Shown piece by piece: positions 1-10,132 of a stretch of 64,000 bases of DNA. The position numbers and the translations under genes are program-made. The DNA is from Gammaproteobacteria bacterium (GTDB taxonomy: Bacteria; Pseudomonadota; Gammaproteobacteria; Steroidobacterales; Steroidobacteraceae), in contig VGVG01000002.1 of assembly GCA_016874055.1 (NCBI GenBank), positions 106,186 through 170,185 on the forward strand, written 5' to 3'. The notes below the pieces were generated by a model that ran no database searches, was not told the DNA's origin, and saw only the letters and a program-made list of their open reading frames with translations. Within the stretch, counting starts at the first letter, position 1; every line of letters begins with the position of its first letter.

Positions 1-416
1 TGCAGGAGTACATCGACCGGTGCCTGCAAAAAAATCACGAGGTCAGGTTTCGGCGGATCGATGACAACCCGCGAGTAGATTTGATGGTACAAACCGAACT
101 CCGCCTCATCCAGAGTGACACGGGCGAAGAGTCGATCTTTTTCGAGTAGATAATCGGCAATACGGATCGTAGAAAAGAAATCGTCCTGATGAAATGCGGC
201 GAGCTGCTGAGTGCGCTGAAAAAGAAAATGCAACTGAGCAGGTAATGCAGCGCCAACCGGGTCCCGATAGAACCGCTCCAGAAAGGGATTCGACTCAGCT
301 TGCTCGAGAATAAGATCGGCATTCAAGGTTTTGGCAAGACGCCGCGCAAGCGTTGTTTTACCAACGCCAATAGGGCCTTCAATTACGATATAACGTTGAG
401 GAATCGAATCGTTCAT
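1..416 (-). CDS. Deoxynucleoside kinase (dNK/dGK-dCK family), 3' part cut by window edge
   Basis: Minus-strand translation from ATG at 416: MNDSIPQRYIVIEGPIGVGKTTLARRLAKTLNADLILEQAESNPFLERFYRDP...; P-loop GPIGVGKTT; ATGA overlap with the folK stop. Not in the supplied ORF list because it runs off the window. Confidence 0.85.
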   Translation of the reverse strand, partial: MNDSIPQRYIVIEGPIGVGKTTLARRLAKTLNADLILEQAESNPFLERFYRDPVGAALPAQLHFLFQRTQQLAAFHQDDFFSTIRIADYLLEKDRLFARVTLDEAEFGLYHQIYSRVVIDPPKPDLVIFLQAPVDVLL

Positions 417-919
417 ATTAGGTCGAGTCGCTCGATGCCTCGATCGATCACCCAGTTCGCAAGGTCGGCCGTCCTACCCATCCCTGGTATGAGCAATTGG
501 GGCGCTATATCCCGGAGAGGATACAGAACGAAGTCACGCTCCGGAATCCCGGGGTGAGGCAGCGTCAGCTCGGTGGTCATGAGTCTCACGTCGCCGTACA
601 CCAGTAGATCGAGGTCAATTTCTCTGGGCCCCCAACGGACCCTAGCTTCAGTACGTCCGAGTTCTCGTTCGAGAGTCCAAAGTAACCTTAAAAAGTCAGC
701 GGGCCCTTGGCGGGTCAGCACCGCTGCGACCGCATTAATAAACGGCCCCTGCGGCACTGGTCCGAACGGCTTAGTCCGATAAAAGGGCGATGAGACTATG
801 AGTCGAGTGTTTGCAAAGATCGCGATTCGTTCCATCGCCAGACGAAGATAATCGAGAGAGTCGCCGACGTTACTGCCGAGGCCGACATACACGGGTTGCC
901 ACACAACCGACTGTGTCAT
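413..919 (-). CDS. folK: 2-amino-4-hydroxy-6-hydroxymethyldihydropteridine pyrophosphokinase
   Basis: YVGLGSNVGDSLDYLRLA and RWGPREIDLDLLVYGD motifs of HPPK. Confidence 0.95.
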   Translation of the reverse strand: MTQSVVWQPVYVGLGSNVGDSLDYLRLAMERIAIFANTRLIVSSPFYRTKPFGPVPQGPFINAVAAVLTRQGPADFLRLLWTLERELGRTEARVRWGPREIDLDLLVYGDVRLMTTELTLPHPGIPERDFVLYPLRDIAPQLLIPGMGRTADLANWVIDRGIERLDLI

Positions 920-933
920 CTCGGCCCCGAGAC

Positions 934-2430
934 TCAGCCGCTCGGTCCGCCGCCGCCGCGCTCCTGCCGTCTTTCGCCTCGCCGACGACGGCGGTCACAC
1001 CCTCCCGATGACCCATGTCCTTCGTCTGCCGAACCGGTGCGGGCGATTGCCTCACTCATGAAGGCGCGCTGCTCGGGAGACGCAGACTGCAGGCGACCCC
1101 ACCACTCGGCGATCGCCTTGTCGGCCATACCGGATGCGGCGCGCAGTTGGAGCAGATCGAAGGCTGCACGAAATCTCGGGTGCCCAAGTGTTCGCAACGC
1201 ACGACGGCCACGCGGCGCCTCGAGTCGAGGCTGCAACGCAAACACATCGCGCATGCTGAGTATAAAGCGACGATGAACAGCCATCCGAGCATAGACCTCA
1301 TGCATGGCTGTGTCGACCGCATCAAGGATGGTCGAAACCTTATGCCACTCCGCTTGTGGGCGTTTTTCGATGGCTAGGCCGATCGGCCCGTAAAGTAATA
1401 ATGTGAACAGGAAGGACGGTGTGACCGGACGATCAGTGCGAACGCGTTCGTCAGTGTTGAGCAGCCCCTGAATGAGCATGCGCTCCGGCGCGCTACCTCG
1501 ATGCTTGCGGGCGAAAGCTGCCACGTTGGGCAGTAATTCGTCGAGTAGTCCGCGTTCGAGCAGCACCCGATAACTCGCAGCTCCATGACCCGTCAGAAAC
1601 AGTTTGAGCGTCTCATCAAATAGTCGAGCTGGCGGAACTCCGCGGAGTAAACTATTCAAATTTGCAATAGGCTCAGCGGTTGCTGGCTCGATCTCGAAAC
1701 CGAGCTTGGCCTGAAAGCGAGCGGCACGCAGCATACGAACGGGATCTTCTCGATAGCGCGTCTCAGGGTCGCCAATTAGCCGAAGACGACGCGCTTTAAT
1801 GTCCTCGAAACCCTGACAGAAATCCCAGACCGAGAAGTCAGCGATGCTGTAGTAAAGGGCGTTACAGGTAAAGTCGCGACGCCAAATATCCTCGTCGATA
1901 GTACCGTAAGCGTTGTCCCGAAGAATGCGGCCACTCTGATCGACAACGCGCTCGAGCGATTCGCCGAAGTCGTGAAGGTCACGCGAGTCCTCGACGTCGA
2001 CTACCTCATCACCTCCGGGCGGTACACTATCCGCATCGGTCTCATCCCCCGGTATTTCCTCGGTCGCCGACTCATCGGCTAGCAGCGATGCGCCAGACGC
2101 GCGGAAGGTCGCCACCTCAATGATTTCTCGTCCAAAGAAAACATGCGCTAGACGGAAACGACGACCGACCAAACGACAATTTCTGAATAGACGCTTAACC
2201 TGCTCCGGCAATGCGTTAGTTGCGACGTCGAAATCCTTAGGATCGAGCCCGAGAATGAGGTCACGCACACAACCGCCGACGAGATAAGCGTCAAAGCCCG
2301 TTTCCCGCAGACGATAAAGAACACGCAGAGCGTCGCGGGAGATCTTCGAACGCGAAATCGGATGCGAGTCGCGTGGAATAATGCGCGCAAGACGAGGAAC
2401 GGCCTCAGAGGAGGCGTGTGAGGGATTCAA
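934..2430 (-). CDS. pcnB: Poly(A) polymerase I
   Basis: LVGGCVRDLILGLDPKDFDVATNALPEQVKRLFRNCRLVGRRFRLAHV nucleotidyltransferase motif; adjacent to folK. Confidence 0.93.
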   Translation of the reverse strand: MNPSHASSEAVPRLARIIPRDSHPISRSKISRDALRVLYRLRETGFDAYLVGGCVRDLILGLDPKDFDVATNALPEQVKRLFRNCRLVGRRFRLAHVFFGREIIEVATFRASGASLLADESATEEIPGDETDADSVPPGGDEVVDVEDSRDLHDFGESLERVVDQSGRILRDNAYGTIDEDIWRRDFTCNALYYSIADFSVWDFCQGFEDIKARRLRLIGDPETRYREDPVRMLRAARFQAKLGFEIEPATAEPIANLNSLLRGVPPARLFDETLKLFLTGHGAASYRVLLERGLLDELLPNVAAFARKHRGSAPERMLIQGLLNTDERVRTDRPVTPSFLFTLLLYGPIGLAIEKRPQAEWHKVSTILDAVDTAMHEVYARMAVHRRFILSMRDVFALQPRLEAPRGRRALRTLGHPRFRAAFDLLQLRAASGMADKAIAEWWGRLQSASPEQRAFMSEAIARTGSADEGHGSSGGCDRRRRRGERRQERGGGGPSG

Positions 2431-2523
2431 TGCTGATGTTCCGCTATGAAAAAACGAGCCGCTTGAGCAATCGAGGTGGACGCTTATAATAACGTGCGGT
2501 GCGGGCCTTTACTTTGGTCCGCC

Positions 2524-2599
2524 GCTCCTTTCGTCTAGAGGCCCAGGACATAGCCCTCTCAAGGCTGTAACACGGGTTCGAATCCCGTAAGGAGCGCCA
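2524..2599 (+). tRNA. tRNA-Glu(CTC)
   Basis: gctcctt...aaggagc acceptor stem, anticodon loop ctCTCaa, gttcgaatc T-loop, encoded CCA. Confidence 0.95.
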
Positions 2600-2723
2600 T
2601 GCCACCATGGATCAGAGTCGCCACACGGGCATTCTTTCCAGTCCGAGTTATCGTATCGTTGAACACGAGGGCGATTTTCTTGAGAATGATCTCAAGACGG
2701 TCATCCCCTCCTTGCCTGATCGC

Positions 2724-3887
2724 TCAATAGGACCGTGGTAGTCCAAGCTCGTGCTCAGCAATGTACGATAAAATGAGGTTTGTCGAGATCGGCGCGACTT
2801 GATAAAGCCGCGTCTCGCGAAACTTCCTTTCTACGTCGTACTCGGCTGCAAACCCGAATCCGCCATGCGTCTGCAGGCAGACATTGCCCGCCTCCCACGC
2901 CGCCTTCGCTGCGAGGTACTTCGCCATATTAGCCTCCGCACCGCAGGGCAGCTTGGCATCGTAAAGCTCGCAGGCCTTGAAACGCACTAGGCTCGCGGCC
3001 TCGGTCTCGATGTAACTCTCCGCGATCGGAAACTGCACACCCTGATTCTTACCAATCGGTCGATCGAACACGACGCGTTCGTTGGCATACTTCGTCGCGC
3101 GTTCAACGAACCAGTAGGCATCGCCGATACACTCGGCGGCGATGAGTATGCGCTCGGCATTGAGTCCATCGAGAATATATTCAAAGCCCTTCCCCTCCTC
3201 ACCGATGAGACGGCTCGCCGGGATCTCTAGATTAACAAAGAAGATTTCATTGGTCGCATGGTTGACCATATTCGGAATGGGCTTAAGAGACATCCCCTTG
3301 CTAAGCGCCTCGCGAACATCGACAAGAAATACCGAAAGTCCCTCTGACTTACGCTGAACTTCAGCAAGCGGCGTCGTACGCGCAAGTAGCACGATGAGAT
3401 CAGAGTGCTGCACACGGGAGATCCACACCTTCTGCCCATTGATGACATAGCGATCGCTCTTTCGGACCGCGGTCGTCATTAGTCGCGTCGTATCCGAACC
3501 CGTCGTCGGCTCCGTCACCGCCATCGACTGCATTCGCAGCCGTCCTGCGGCAATACTCGGCAAGAACTCGCGTCGCTGCGCCTCACTACCATGGCGGACG
3601 AGCACGTTCATGACGTACATCTGCCCGTGGCACGCGCCTGAGCTGCCCCCCGATCGATTGATCTCCTCCATGATGACCGAGGCCTCGGCGAGCGAGAGCC
3701 CCGATCCACCGTATTCCTGCGGAATAAGAGCGGCGAGCCAACCCGCTTCGGTCAATGCGTCGACGAACTCGACCGGGTAACCACGCTCGGCATCGACCTT
3801 GCGAAAGTACTGATCTGGAAATTGTACGCAGAGTTTACGGACCGCGGACCGAATTTCGGCGTGAGGATCGTTGGCTGGCTTCGACAT
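2724..3887 (-). CDS. Acyl-CoA dehydrogenase
   Basis: MSKPANDPHAEIRSAVRKLCVQFPDQYFRK...; AVTEPTTGSDTTRL and QTHGGFGFAAEYDVERKFRETRLYQVAPISTN motifs. Confidence 0.9.
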   Translation of the reverse strand: MSKPANDPHAEIRSAVRKLCVQFPDQYFRKVDAERGYPVEFVDALTEAGWLAALIPQEYGGSGLSLAEASVIMEEINRSGGSSGACHGQMYVMNVLVRHGSEAQRREFLPSIAAGRLRMQSMAVTEPTTGSDTTRLMTTAVRKSDRYVINGQKVWISRVQHSDLIVLLARTTPLAEVQRKSEGLSVFLVDVREALSKGMSLKPIPNMVNHATNEIFFVNLEIPASRLIGEEGKGFEYILDGLNAERILIAAECIGDAYWFVERATKYANERVVFDRPIGKNQGVQFPIAESYIETEAASLVRFKACELYDAKLPCGAEANMAKYLAAKAAWEAGNVCLQTHGGFGFAAEYDVERKFRETRLYQVAPISTNLILSYIAEHELGLPRSY

Positions 3888-3998
3888 GGATCACCTCCCC
3901 ACGACAAGGATACCGCGCAGCTTACTTGGAGCGCGTATGCAACCCGTTGCCGTATCCGCCGTGTGCGTACAACAAAATGCACCATAATCGGTTACCCT

Positions 3999-4799
3999 AT
4001 GGCGCCTTCTGTCGACATCCCCACCGACCGCTCGACGTCCGAATTTCTCGGCGAGGTCGTGCGTATCGCGGAGAGCGCAGGTCAGGTCATTTCCGAGATC
4101 TACGCCACTGACTTTGCCATCTCAACGAAGTCCGACGCCTCCCCGGTCACCCTTGCCGATCAGCGGGCCGAGACCCTGATCCTCGCGGGTCTAGAGCGCC
4201 TGACTCCCGAGGTCTCGATCGTCGCCGAGGAATCCGTGGCGGCGGGTAACGTTCCTCCGGTCGAATCCGCGAACGGCTGGTTCTGGCTGGTCGATCCCCT
4301 CGATGGAACGCGCGAGTTCGTAAGCCGTAACGGCGAGTTCACGGTCAACATCGCCCTCGTGTGTGCCGGAGAGCCTGTGCTCGGCGTGGTGTTTGCGCCG
4401 GTCATTGGCGTCCTCTACACCGGCGTTCGTGGGCTGGGGGCGTACAAGACGCAGCAGAGAGATCGATACGCCATCCACTGTCGGGCGGCGCCTGCGGAGG
4501 GCCTCACCGTCGTAGAGAGTCGATCGCATGGCAACGGCGTAATACTCGATGCGTGGCTGCAGGGAAAACCCGTTGCCTCGCGAATTAAAGCAGGCTCATC
4601 GCTCAAACTCTGTTTTCTCGCCGAAGGTCGAGCCGATCTCTACCCCCGCCTCGGACGGACCATGGAGTGGGATATCGCCGCCGGCCACGCGGTGTTGGCT
4701 GCAGCGGGCGGTCGAGTGACTCGAGTGGATAACGGACACGCGCTCAGTTACGGCAAACCGGGATTCGAGAATCCGGGGTTCATCGCACAAGGAAATTAA
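3999..4799 (+). CDS. cysQ: 3'(2'),5'-bisphosphate nucleotidase (inositol monophosphatase superfamily)
   Basis: WLVDPLDGTREFVSRNGEFTVNIALV and MEWDIAAGHAVLAAAGG motifs; start placed at ATG 3999, in frame with the longer ORF 3822..4799. Confidence 0.85.
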   Translation: MAPSVDIPTDRSTSEFLGEVVRIAESAGQVISEIYATDFAISTKSDASPVTLADQRAETLILAGLERLTPEVSIVAEESVAAGNVPPVESANGWFWLVDPLDGTREFVSRNGEFTVNIALVCAGEPVLGVVFAPVIGVLYTGVRGLGAYKTQQRDRYAIHCRAAPAEGLTVVESRSHGNGVILDAWLQGKPVASRIKAGSSLKLCFLAEGRADLYPRLGRTMEWDIAAGHAVLAAAGGRVTRVDNGHALSYGKPGFENPGFIAQGN

Positions 4800-4804
4800 G
4801 AGAC

Positions 4805-4880
4805 TGGTGGGTCCTGCGCGATTCGAACGCGCGACCAACTGGTTAAAAGCCAGCTGCTCTACCGGCTGAGCTAAGGACCC
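4805..4880 (-). tRNA. tRNA-Lys(TTT)
   Basis: gggtcct/aggaccc acceptor stem, loop cttTTaa read as TTT anticodon, encoded CCA. Confidence 0.95.
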
Positions 4881-4904
4881 ATACCTGTCAAGAGGGCGCG
4901 AATT

Positions 4905-5588
4905 CTACACATATCGCGTCGGATCGGGCACGCCCACTGCCAGGAATCCATCTCTTCGTAGGCAGCAGCTGTTGCAGCGGCCACAGGCCCGCCCCGCCTC
5001 GTCGGCCTGGTAGCAAGACACAGTCAAGGAAAAATTAACCCCGAGCCGATGCCCCTCACGTATGATTTCGGCCTTCGATAGGCGAACAAGCGGCGCTTCG
5101 ATACGGATGGGCGAGCCCCCGACCCCGACGCGGGTGCCGAGCCGAGCCACCTCCGCGAAGGCCGCAATGTATTCCGGTCGGCAGTCGGGATAACCCGAGA
5201 AGTCGACGGCGTTCACGCCGATGAAGACCCCCTGTGCACCGAGCACCTCCGCCCATCCGAGCGCAAGCGAGAGCATCAAGGTATTACGCGCCGACACATA
5301 CGTAACCGGGATGTCAGCCACCGGCGCCGTCGGTATGTCGATCGAGTGATCGGTGAGCGCCGAACCGCCGATTCCGGCGAGATCCACCCCCATCACCCGA
5401 TGCTCTCGCGCCCCGAGCTCGGAGGCCACACGCGCCGCCGCCGCAAGCTCGGCCGAATGCCGCTGACCGTAATACACGGAAAGCGCGAACGCGTCGTAGC
5501 CCCGCTCGATCGCCATCGCGAGAACGGTGGCCGAGTCAAGGCCGCCGGACAACAAAACCACGGCTTTCGGTTTGGTTGCGATGTTCAT
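4905..5588 (-). CDS. queC: 7-cyano-7-deazaguanine synthase
   Basis: [19 protein letters not shown]-loop; CxxCxxC near C-terminus (CGRCNSC); next to queE. Start MNIATKPK. Confidence 0.93.
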   Translation of the reverse strand: MNIATKPKAVVLLSGGLDSATVLAMAIERGYDAFALSVYYGQRHSAELAAAARVASELGAREHRVMGVDLAGIGGSALTDHSIDIPTAPVADIPVTYVSARNTLMLSLALGWAEVLGAQGVFIGVNAVDFSGYPDCRPEYIAAFAEVARLGTRVGVGGSPIRIEAPLVRLSKAEIIREGHRLGVNFSLTVSCYQADEAGRACGRCNSCCLRRDGFLAVGVPDPTRYV

Positions 5589-6232
5589 CGTCCAGGCACA
5601 TCGCCCCACAGATATTTATGTAACTGGACCTGGAACCGAACGGGCAAGCGGTCCTCTAGGATCCACTCGGCGAGATCGCGCGCAGGTAACTCGCTGTGAC
5701 TCGGCGAGAAGAGCACGGTACAGCGCCCAACTAGGCCGCGCTCGCGCAGCTGCGAACGACTCCATTCGTAATCGTCGCGGTTAGCGATCACGAACTTCAC
5801 CAAATCGGTCGCCGTCAGATGCGTGAGTTCGTCGTAACGGTTACGCGCCTCCTCGCCTGAGGCGGGTGTCTTGATATCCACCACCTTCACGACCCGCGGA
5901 TCAACCTGCTCGAGGGGCATAGCGCCACTCGTCTCGACCGATACTCGATATCCCGCATCGCAGAGCGCCGTCATAAGCTCAAATACGGCGGGCTGTGCCA
6001 GCGGCTCGCCGCCCGTCACGCAGACGTACGTCGCCTCGAGTTCTTTGACCCGAGATAGGATATCTGGCAAAGCCCACCAGTTTCCGCCATGAAAGGCGTA
6101 CGCGGTGTCGCAATAGCTGCAACGCAGCGGACAACCCGTGAGGCGGACGAAGATGGTTGGAACACCGACGGAGTCCGCCTCGCCCTGCAGCGAACAAAAA
6201 ATCTCGGTGAGCTTAAGCCGACTCGAGTTCAA
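5585..6232 (-). CDS. queE: 7-carboxy-7-deazaguanine synthase (radical SAM)
   Basis: [43 protein letters not shown]; CxxxCxxC. Confidence 0.93.
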   Translation of the reverse strand: MNSSRLKLTEIFCSLQGEADSVGVPTIFVRLTGCPLRCSYCDTAYAFHGGNWWALPDILSRVKELEATYVCVTGGEPLAQPAVFELMTALCDAGYRVSVETSGAMPLEQVDPRVVKVVDIKTPASGEEARNRYDELTHLTATDLVKFVIANRDDYEWSRSQLRERGLVGRCTVLFSPSHSELPARDLAEWILEDRLPVRFQVQLHKYLWGDVPGR

Positions 6233-6238
6233 AACCGT

Positions 6239-7021
6239 TTAGCGCATCCGCACGAGTTGCTCTCGTGCGAGGCGCGCAGCGTCGTTTTGCGGATAGCGCC
6301 GAATCACCTCGCTGAGCGAGATCCGGGCAGCATCGTTACGACCGAGACTTACCTCCGCGAGGCCTTTTTTGAGCAGCGCATCCGGGGCCTTGGACGAGTC
6401 CGGCGAGCTCGTGCCGACCGCCGCAAAGGAATCGATGGCTCGCTCATAGTCGCGAGTCACGAAATAGGTCTGTCCGAGCCAGTAATGCGCATTGTTGGCA
6501 AGCGGGTGCGATGGAAACTGCGCGATGAACCCACTCATACCCGTAATGGCATCGGGGTAGTTGGCCGCCTTCAGCGCATCGAAGGCACGTCCGTACACCA
6601 CTTCTGGAGTTTCCGTCGTAGTTGAAGTCCCTTGAGCCGATGGCGATGGTAGCGTCGGCCCGTCAGCGATAGACGTCGCCGCGGGGGTCGGCCCGCCCGT
6701 GACGGCGGTGGCAGTCGTCATACGACTCTCGATGGGCGCCATGCGCCGATCGAACTCGACGGCGAAATCGGTTTGCTGCTGTCTTCGCGCTTCGTTTTCG
6801 CGCTGAAGGACATCGAGGTCACCACGCAGGGCGCGCACTTCAGCCGCGAGCGCATCGAGACGCTGCGACAACTCGACGAGCGCCTGTCCGCGCAACACCT
6901 CCTGTAACTGTGCTACCTGCAACTCCAGACTCTCGAGCCGCTCACGCGTCGATTGCGCCTGCGCGGGGAGAGAGGCTAGCAAAAGCAGCGCAGCAAGAAG
7001 CTGGCGACGCATTGGCGTCAA
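6239..7021 (-). CDS. cpoB: Tol-Pal system protein YbgF/CpoB
   Basis: Signal peptide, coiled coil, C-terminal TPR repeats (YGRAFDALKAANYPDAITGMSGFIAQFPSHPLANNAHYWLGQTYF); directly after pal. Confidence 0.88.
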   Translation of the reverse strand: MTPMRRQLLAALLLLASLPAQAQSTRERLESLELQVAQLQEVLRGQALVELSQRLDALAAEVRALRGDLDVLQRENEARRQQQTDFAVEFDRRMAPIESRMTTATAVTGGPTPAATSIADGPTLPSPSAQGTSTTTETPEVVYGRAFDALKAANYPDAITGMSGFIAQFPSHPLANNAHYWLGQTYFVTRDYERAIDSFAAVGTSSPDSSKAPDALLKKGLAEVSLGRNDAARISLSEVIRRYPQNDAARLAREQLVRMR

Positions 7022-7560
7022 CCGACGAAATAGACGATTTCGACGCGACGGTTGCGCGAGTACGCGGACTCGTCCTCGCCGGCGGTAGCGGGACGCTCCT
7101 CGCCATAGCTCACCGTGCTGAGTCGCGAATCGGTCACGCCTTGAAGACCCAGAGCACGGCGAACGGCTTGAGCGCGACGCTCGCCGAGTCCGATGTTGTA
7201 TTCACGGGTGCCTCGCTCGTCCGTATGTCCTTCGAGTCGAATACTTAATCCCGGACGGCTGCCGAGGAAGCGCGCATGAGCGGCGAGCAAGGTCTGATCA
7301 TCGGCGCTGATCGAATCGCTGTCGAAATCGAAGTAAATAGTGGTGCGATTGGCGAGCTCCACCGGAAGCCCGATGGCTGATTCGCTCGAGGTCCCCACTT
7401 CACCTGCCGAGACAGGGCCAGCCGAATCGTCCGGCTGGGCGATCGCCGACGCCCCCGATTTGTCGGCGAGGTCGGCACCGGCGTCACTTTTGACCGAAGG
7501 TGCGGATTTGCAAGCCGCCAGAAAACCGAGGAGAGCAGCCACAGCGATCAGCTTTTTCAT
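7018..7560 (-). CDS. pal: Peptidoglycan-associated lipoprotein
   Basis: Lipobox LAAC; OmpA-like domain TIYFDFDSDSIS...LEGHTDERGTREYNIGLGERRAQAVRRAL. Confidence 0.94.
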   Translation of the reverse strand: MKKLIAVAALLGFLAACKSAPSVKSDAGADLADKSGASAIAQPDDSAGPVSAGEVGTSSESAIGLPVELANRTTIYFDFDSDSISADDQTLLAAHARFLGSRPGLSIRLEGHTDERGTREYNIGLGERRAQAVRRALGLQGVTDSRLSTVSYGEERPATAGEDESAYSRNRRVEIVYFVG

Positions 7561-7593
7561 CTTTTTTAACTCCTTAGGAGGGATTTGTTTGAA

Positions 7594-8862
7594 TTATCGC
7601 ACGGTCGCTGCGTCGGGTAGGAATGGCCGCCACGCCGGCTCGCGCACCTCGCCGCGATCGGCTGCGAAGCGTTGAGCGATGAGTCCGTCCGCACTCACCG
7701 TGGCGAGCATACCCTGCCCGCGTTCCCGCGAGGCATACACGATCGTGCCGCCATCCGGCGAGAAATACGGCGACTCATCTTGTCGACCCTTCGACAGGAC
7801 ACGAACATTTCCGTTCCCCAAATTCTGGATGGCAATTCGGTACGCCCCGTCCTCGCGCGTCACCATCGCAAGCGAGCGTCCATCGGGACTTAGCCGAGCT
7901 CGAGCGTTGTATGGGCCGACAAACGTGACTCGCTGAGCGCGTGAGCCAGCTTCGGTCCCGAGGCGATAGATCTGCGGTCCCCCAGCGCGGTCGGAGGTGA
8001 AGTAAATCTGGCTGCCATCGGCAGACCACACAGGTTCGGTGTCGATCGCCGGATGATCCGTGAGGCGCGTGAGTGCGCCGGAAGCGATCTCCAAAACGTA
8101 GACATCGAGATTGCCGCCCGAGGACGACAAGGTGAGCGCGAGTCGAGTCCCGTCGGGCGACCAGGTCGGTGCGTTGTTGACGCCCGGCCGCGACGAAACG
8201 CGACGTCGCTCAGCCGTGCGCACACGCTGTATGTAGATCGTCGCAGTACGGGTCTCGAAGGACACGTAGGCCAAAGATTCTCCATCGGGCGACCACGACG
8301 GCGACATCAACGGCAGACGCGACTGCAGGATGACCTTGGCATTTTCGCCATCGGCATCGGCGACGATGAGTTGGTAACGCAGCGACGGCGGCTGACCATC
8401 TACCGAGACATAAGCGATACGCGTCGCGAAGGCGCTGCGGATACCGATGATTCTTTGATAGAGCCGATCACTGATACGATGTGCAGCGTTACGCCACGCG
8501 GAAGGTCCGGCAATGATCTCCTCGATTAGCAAGCGCTGACCCGTTAACAAATTAAGCAGCTCGTACTCGATAGTTGAGCGTCCGTCTGCTCCTACCGTCA
8601 CGCGCCCGGTAACCAAATAGTCCGACGCCGTGCGCTCGCCGACTAAAAAGCGTCCACTGCGGGTCAGATTGCGACGGATCACCTCCGCCGATGGCTGCGG
8701 ATCCGCCGAGAAATTCTCGATGGCGATCGGGATCGGCGCGATGACGCCGGACGTGATATCGACTTTTAATTGAGCTTCGGCGACGGGTGACGCCGATACC
8801 CCGACGAACGCTGCGCAGAGCATTAACAAGGCGCCGCGGGAAAATCTCTTCATGTCAATCAT
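7594..8862 (-). CDS. tolB: Tol-Pal system beta-propeller protein
   Basis: Repeated SPSWSPDGESLAYVSFE / APTWSPDGTRLALTLS repeats, TolB N-domain; in tol operon. Confidence 0.94.
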   Translation of the reverse strand: MIDMKRFSRGALLMLCAAFVGVSASPVAEAQLKVDITSGVIAPIPIAIENFSADPQPSAEVIRRNLTRSGRFLVGERTASDYLVTGRVTVGADGRSTIEYELLNLLTGQRLLIEEIIAGPSAWRNAAHRISDRLYQRIIGIRSAFATRIAYVSVDGQPPSLRYQLIVADADGENAKVILQSRLPLMSPSWSPDGESLAYVSFETRTATIYIQRVRTAERRRVSSRPGVNNAPTWSPDGTRLALTLSSSGGNLDVYVLEIASGALTRLTDHPAIDTEPVWSADGSQIYFTSDRAGGPQIYRLGTEAGSRAQRVTFVGPYNARARLSPDGRSLAMVTREDGAYRIAIQNLGNGNVRVLSKGRQDESPYFSPDGGTIVYASRERGQGMLATVSADGLIAQRFAADRGEVREPAWRPFLPDAATVR

Positions 8863-9664
8863 TCGGTCTGAACCTCAACTCGATGTTGCGCTCGAACAGC
8901 GACGGCTCGGACGGTGCGGGCAGCGGCGAAGCTCGAAAAACTGCCGCTTCGAGTGACTGCCGCACGGCCTCGTCTCCATTGCATTCTTTGACCTCGACCC
9001 GAATCACCGTACCGCCCATCGCCTGAGTCACCGCGACCCGACAATCAAGCCCTGCCTGCGCCGATGCCGGACGAATCCACGCGCGCTGCACCCGCGCCTG
9101 GATGGCCGCAGCCCACTGCGCCGAAAGCGAGGCTGCACGGGCGGCGGCCGCACGTCGCGCCTCCGCCGCTTCGGTGGCGGCGATCTCTTCGGATAACGCG
9201 CGTTGCAATGACGCTTCGCGCTCGGCACGAACTCTTGCCTCCTCAATACGACGCCGCTCCTCGGCGTTGAGTTCCGCTTTCAGGCGATGCGTCTGCTCCT
9301 CAAGTTGAGCCTTCTCCGCTTTCACCTTCTCTGCTTGAACCTGCGCCTCCTTCAGCGCCTGCACCTCTCTGTCGCGCTTCGCCGGCTCGGCCGGCCGGGA
9401 CTTCTTGGGAGGCTCGGGTTCAGGCTGCGGCTTGACGATCGGTTCAGGAGTGGGTGGTGGTTCTGATTTCCTTGGAGACTTGTCTTGAGTGAGTCGAGAG
9501 AGCTCTGCCGCGTCGACAGCGACCGCCTCGATCGCCATCACCTGCGGCATCTCGGGCTCGAACCGCCAGTTTTTGACGCCGAGCACGGCGATCACGACGA
9601 CCAGCGCGACATGCAACGCGATGGACAAAAAATACGGTCGAAAGCGCGACATCACGCCCGACAT
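8855..9664 (-). CDS. tolA: Cell envelope integrity protein TolA (TonB C-terminal)
   Basis: N-terminal TM, Pro-rich then long Ala/Glu/Arg-rich helix, C-terminal domain; operon context. Confidence 0.9.
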   Translation of the reverse strand: MSGVMSRFRPYFLSIALHVALVVVIAVLGVKNWRFEPEMPQVMAIEAVAVDAAELSRLTQDKSPRKSEPPPTPEPIVKPQPEPEPPKKSRPAEPAKRDREVQALKEAQVQAEKVKAEKAQLEEQTHRLKAELNAEERRRIEEARVRAEREASLQRALSEEIAATEAAEARRAAAARAASLSAQWAAAIQARVQRAWIRPASAQAGLDCRVAVTQAMGGTVIRVEVKECNGDEAVRQSLEAAVFRASPLPAPSEPSLFERNIELRFRPND

Positions 9665-9671
9665 GAACCCC

Positions 9672-10118
9672 TCAAGGCGCGCCTCGAACGGTTACCGGAT
9701 CGGTGAGAAATCCGACTTTCCGGGCGCCTGCGCTCTGCAGTAACACCATCGCCTCAACCACGCGACCGTACGCAACTTGGCGATCGCCTTTGACGAACAC
9801 CGGCACGCCCGGTGCGCTGCGGATCACTGCTGCGACGCGGGCCTGTAACAGCGAATCCTCTAGTGGTTCCGAAGGACTGTCGCCCTCGTTAAGATACAGT
9901 CGCCCCTGTCGATCGACCGACACGACGAGCGGCGGTCGGTCCCGAAGATCCGCAGGATCGATCGCCTGCGCCGCCGCATCGGGCAAGTCGACCTTAACGC
10001 CCTGCGTCAGTAACGGCGCCGTCACCATGAAAATAATAAGTAGCACCAACATCACGTCGATGTAGGGAACGACGTTGATCTCGCTCATGGGTTTTCGGCT
10101 TCGACCCGACTGCAGCAT
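9672..10118 (-). CDS. tolR: Biopolymer transport protein TolR
   Basis: RKPMSEINVVPYIDVMLVLLIIFMVTAPLLTQGVKVDLP (ExbD/TolR); start approximate, ORF extends to 10217. Confidence 0.9.
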   Translation of the reverse strand: MLQSGRSRKPMSEINVVPYIDVMLVLLIIFMVTAPLLTQGVKVDLPDAAAQAIDPADLRDRPPLVVSVDRQGRLYLNEGDSPSEPLEDSLLQARVAAVIRSAPGVPVFVKGDRQVAYGRVVEAMVLLQSAGARKVGFLTDPVTVRGAP

Positions 10119-10132
10119 AAACTGACCTCGTC

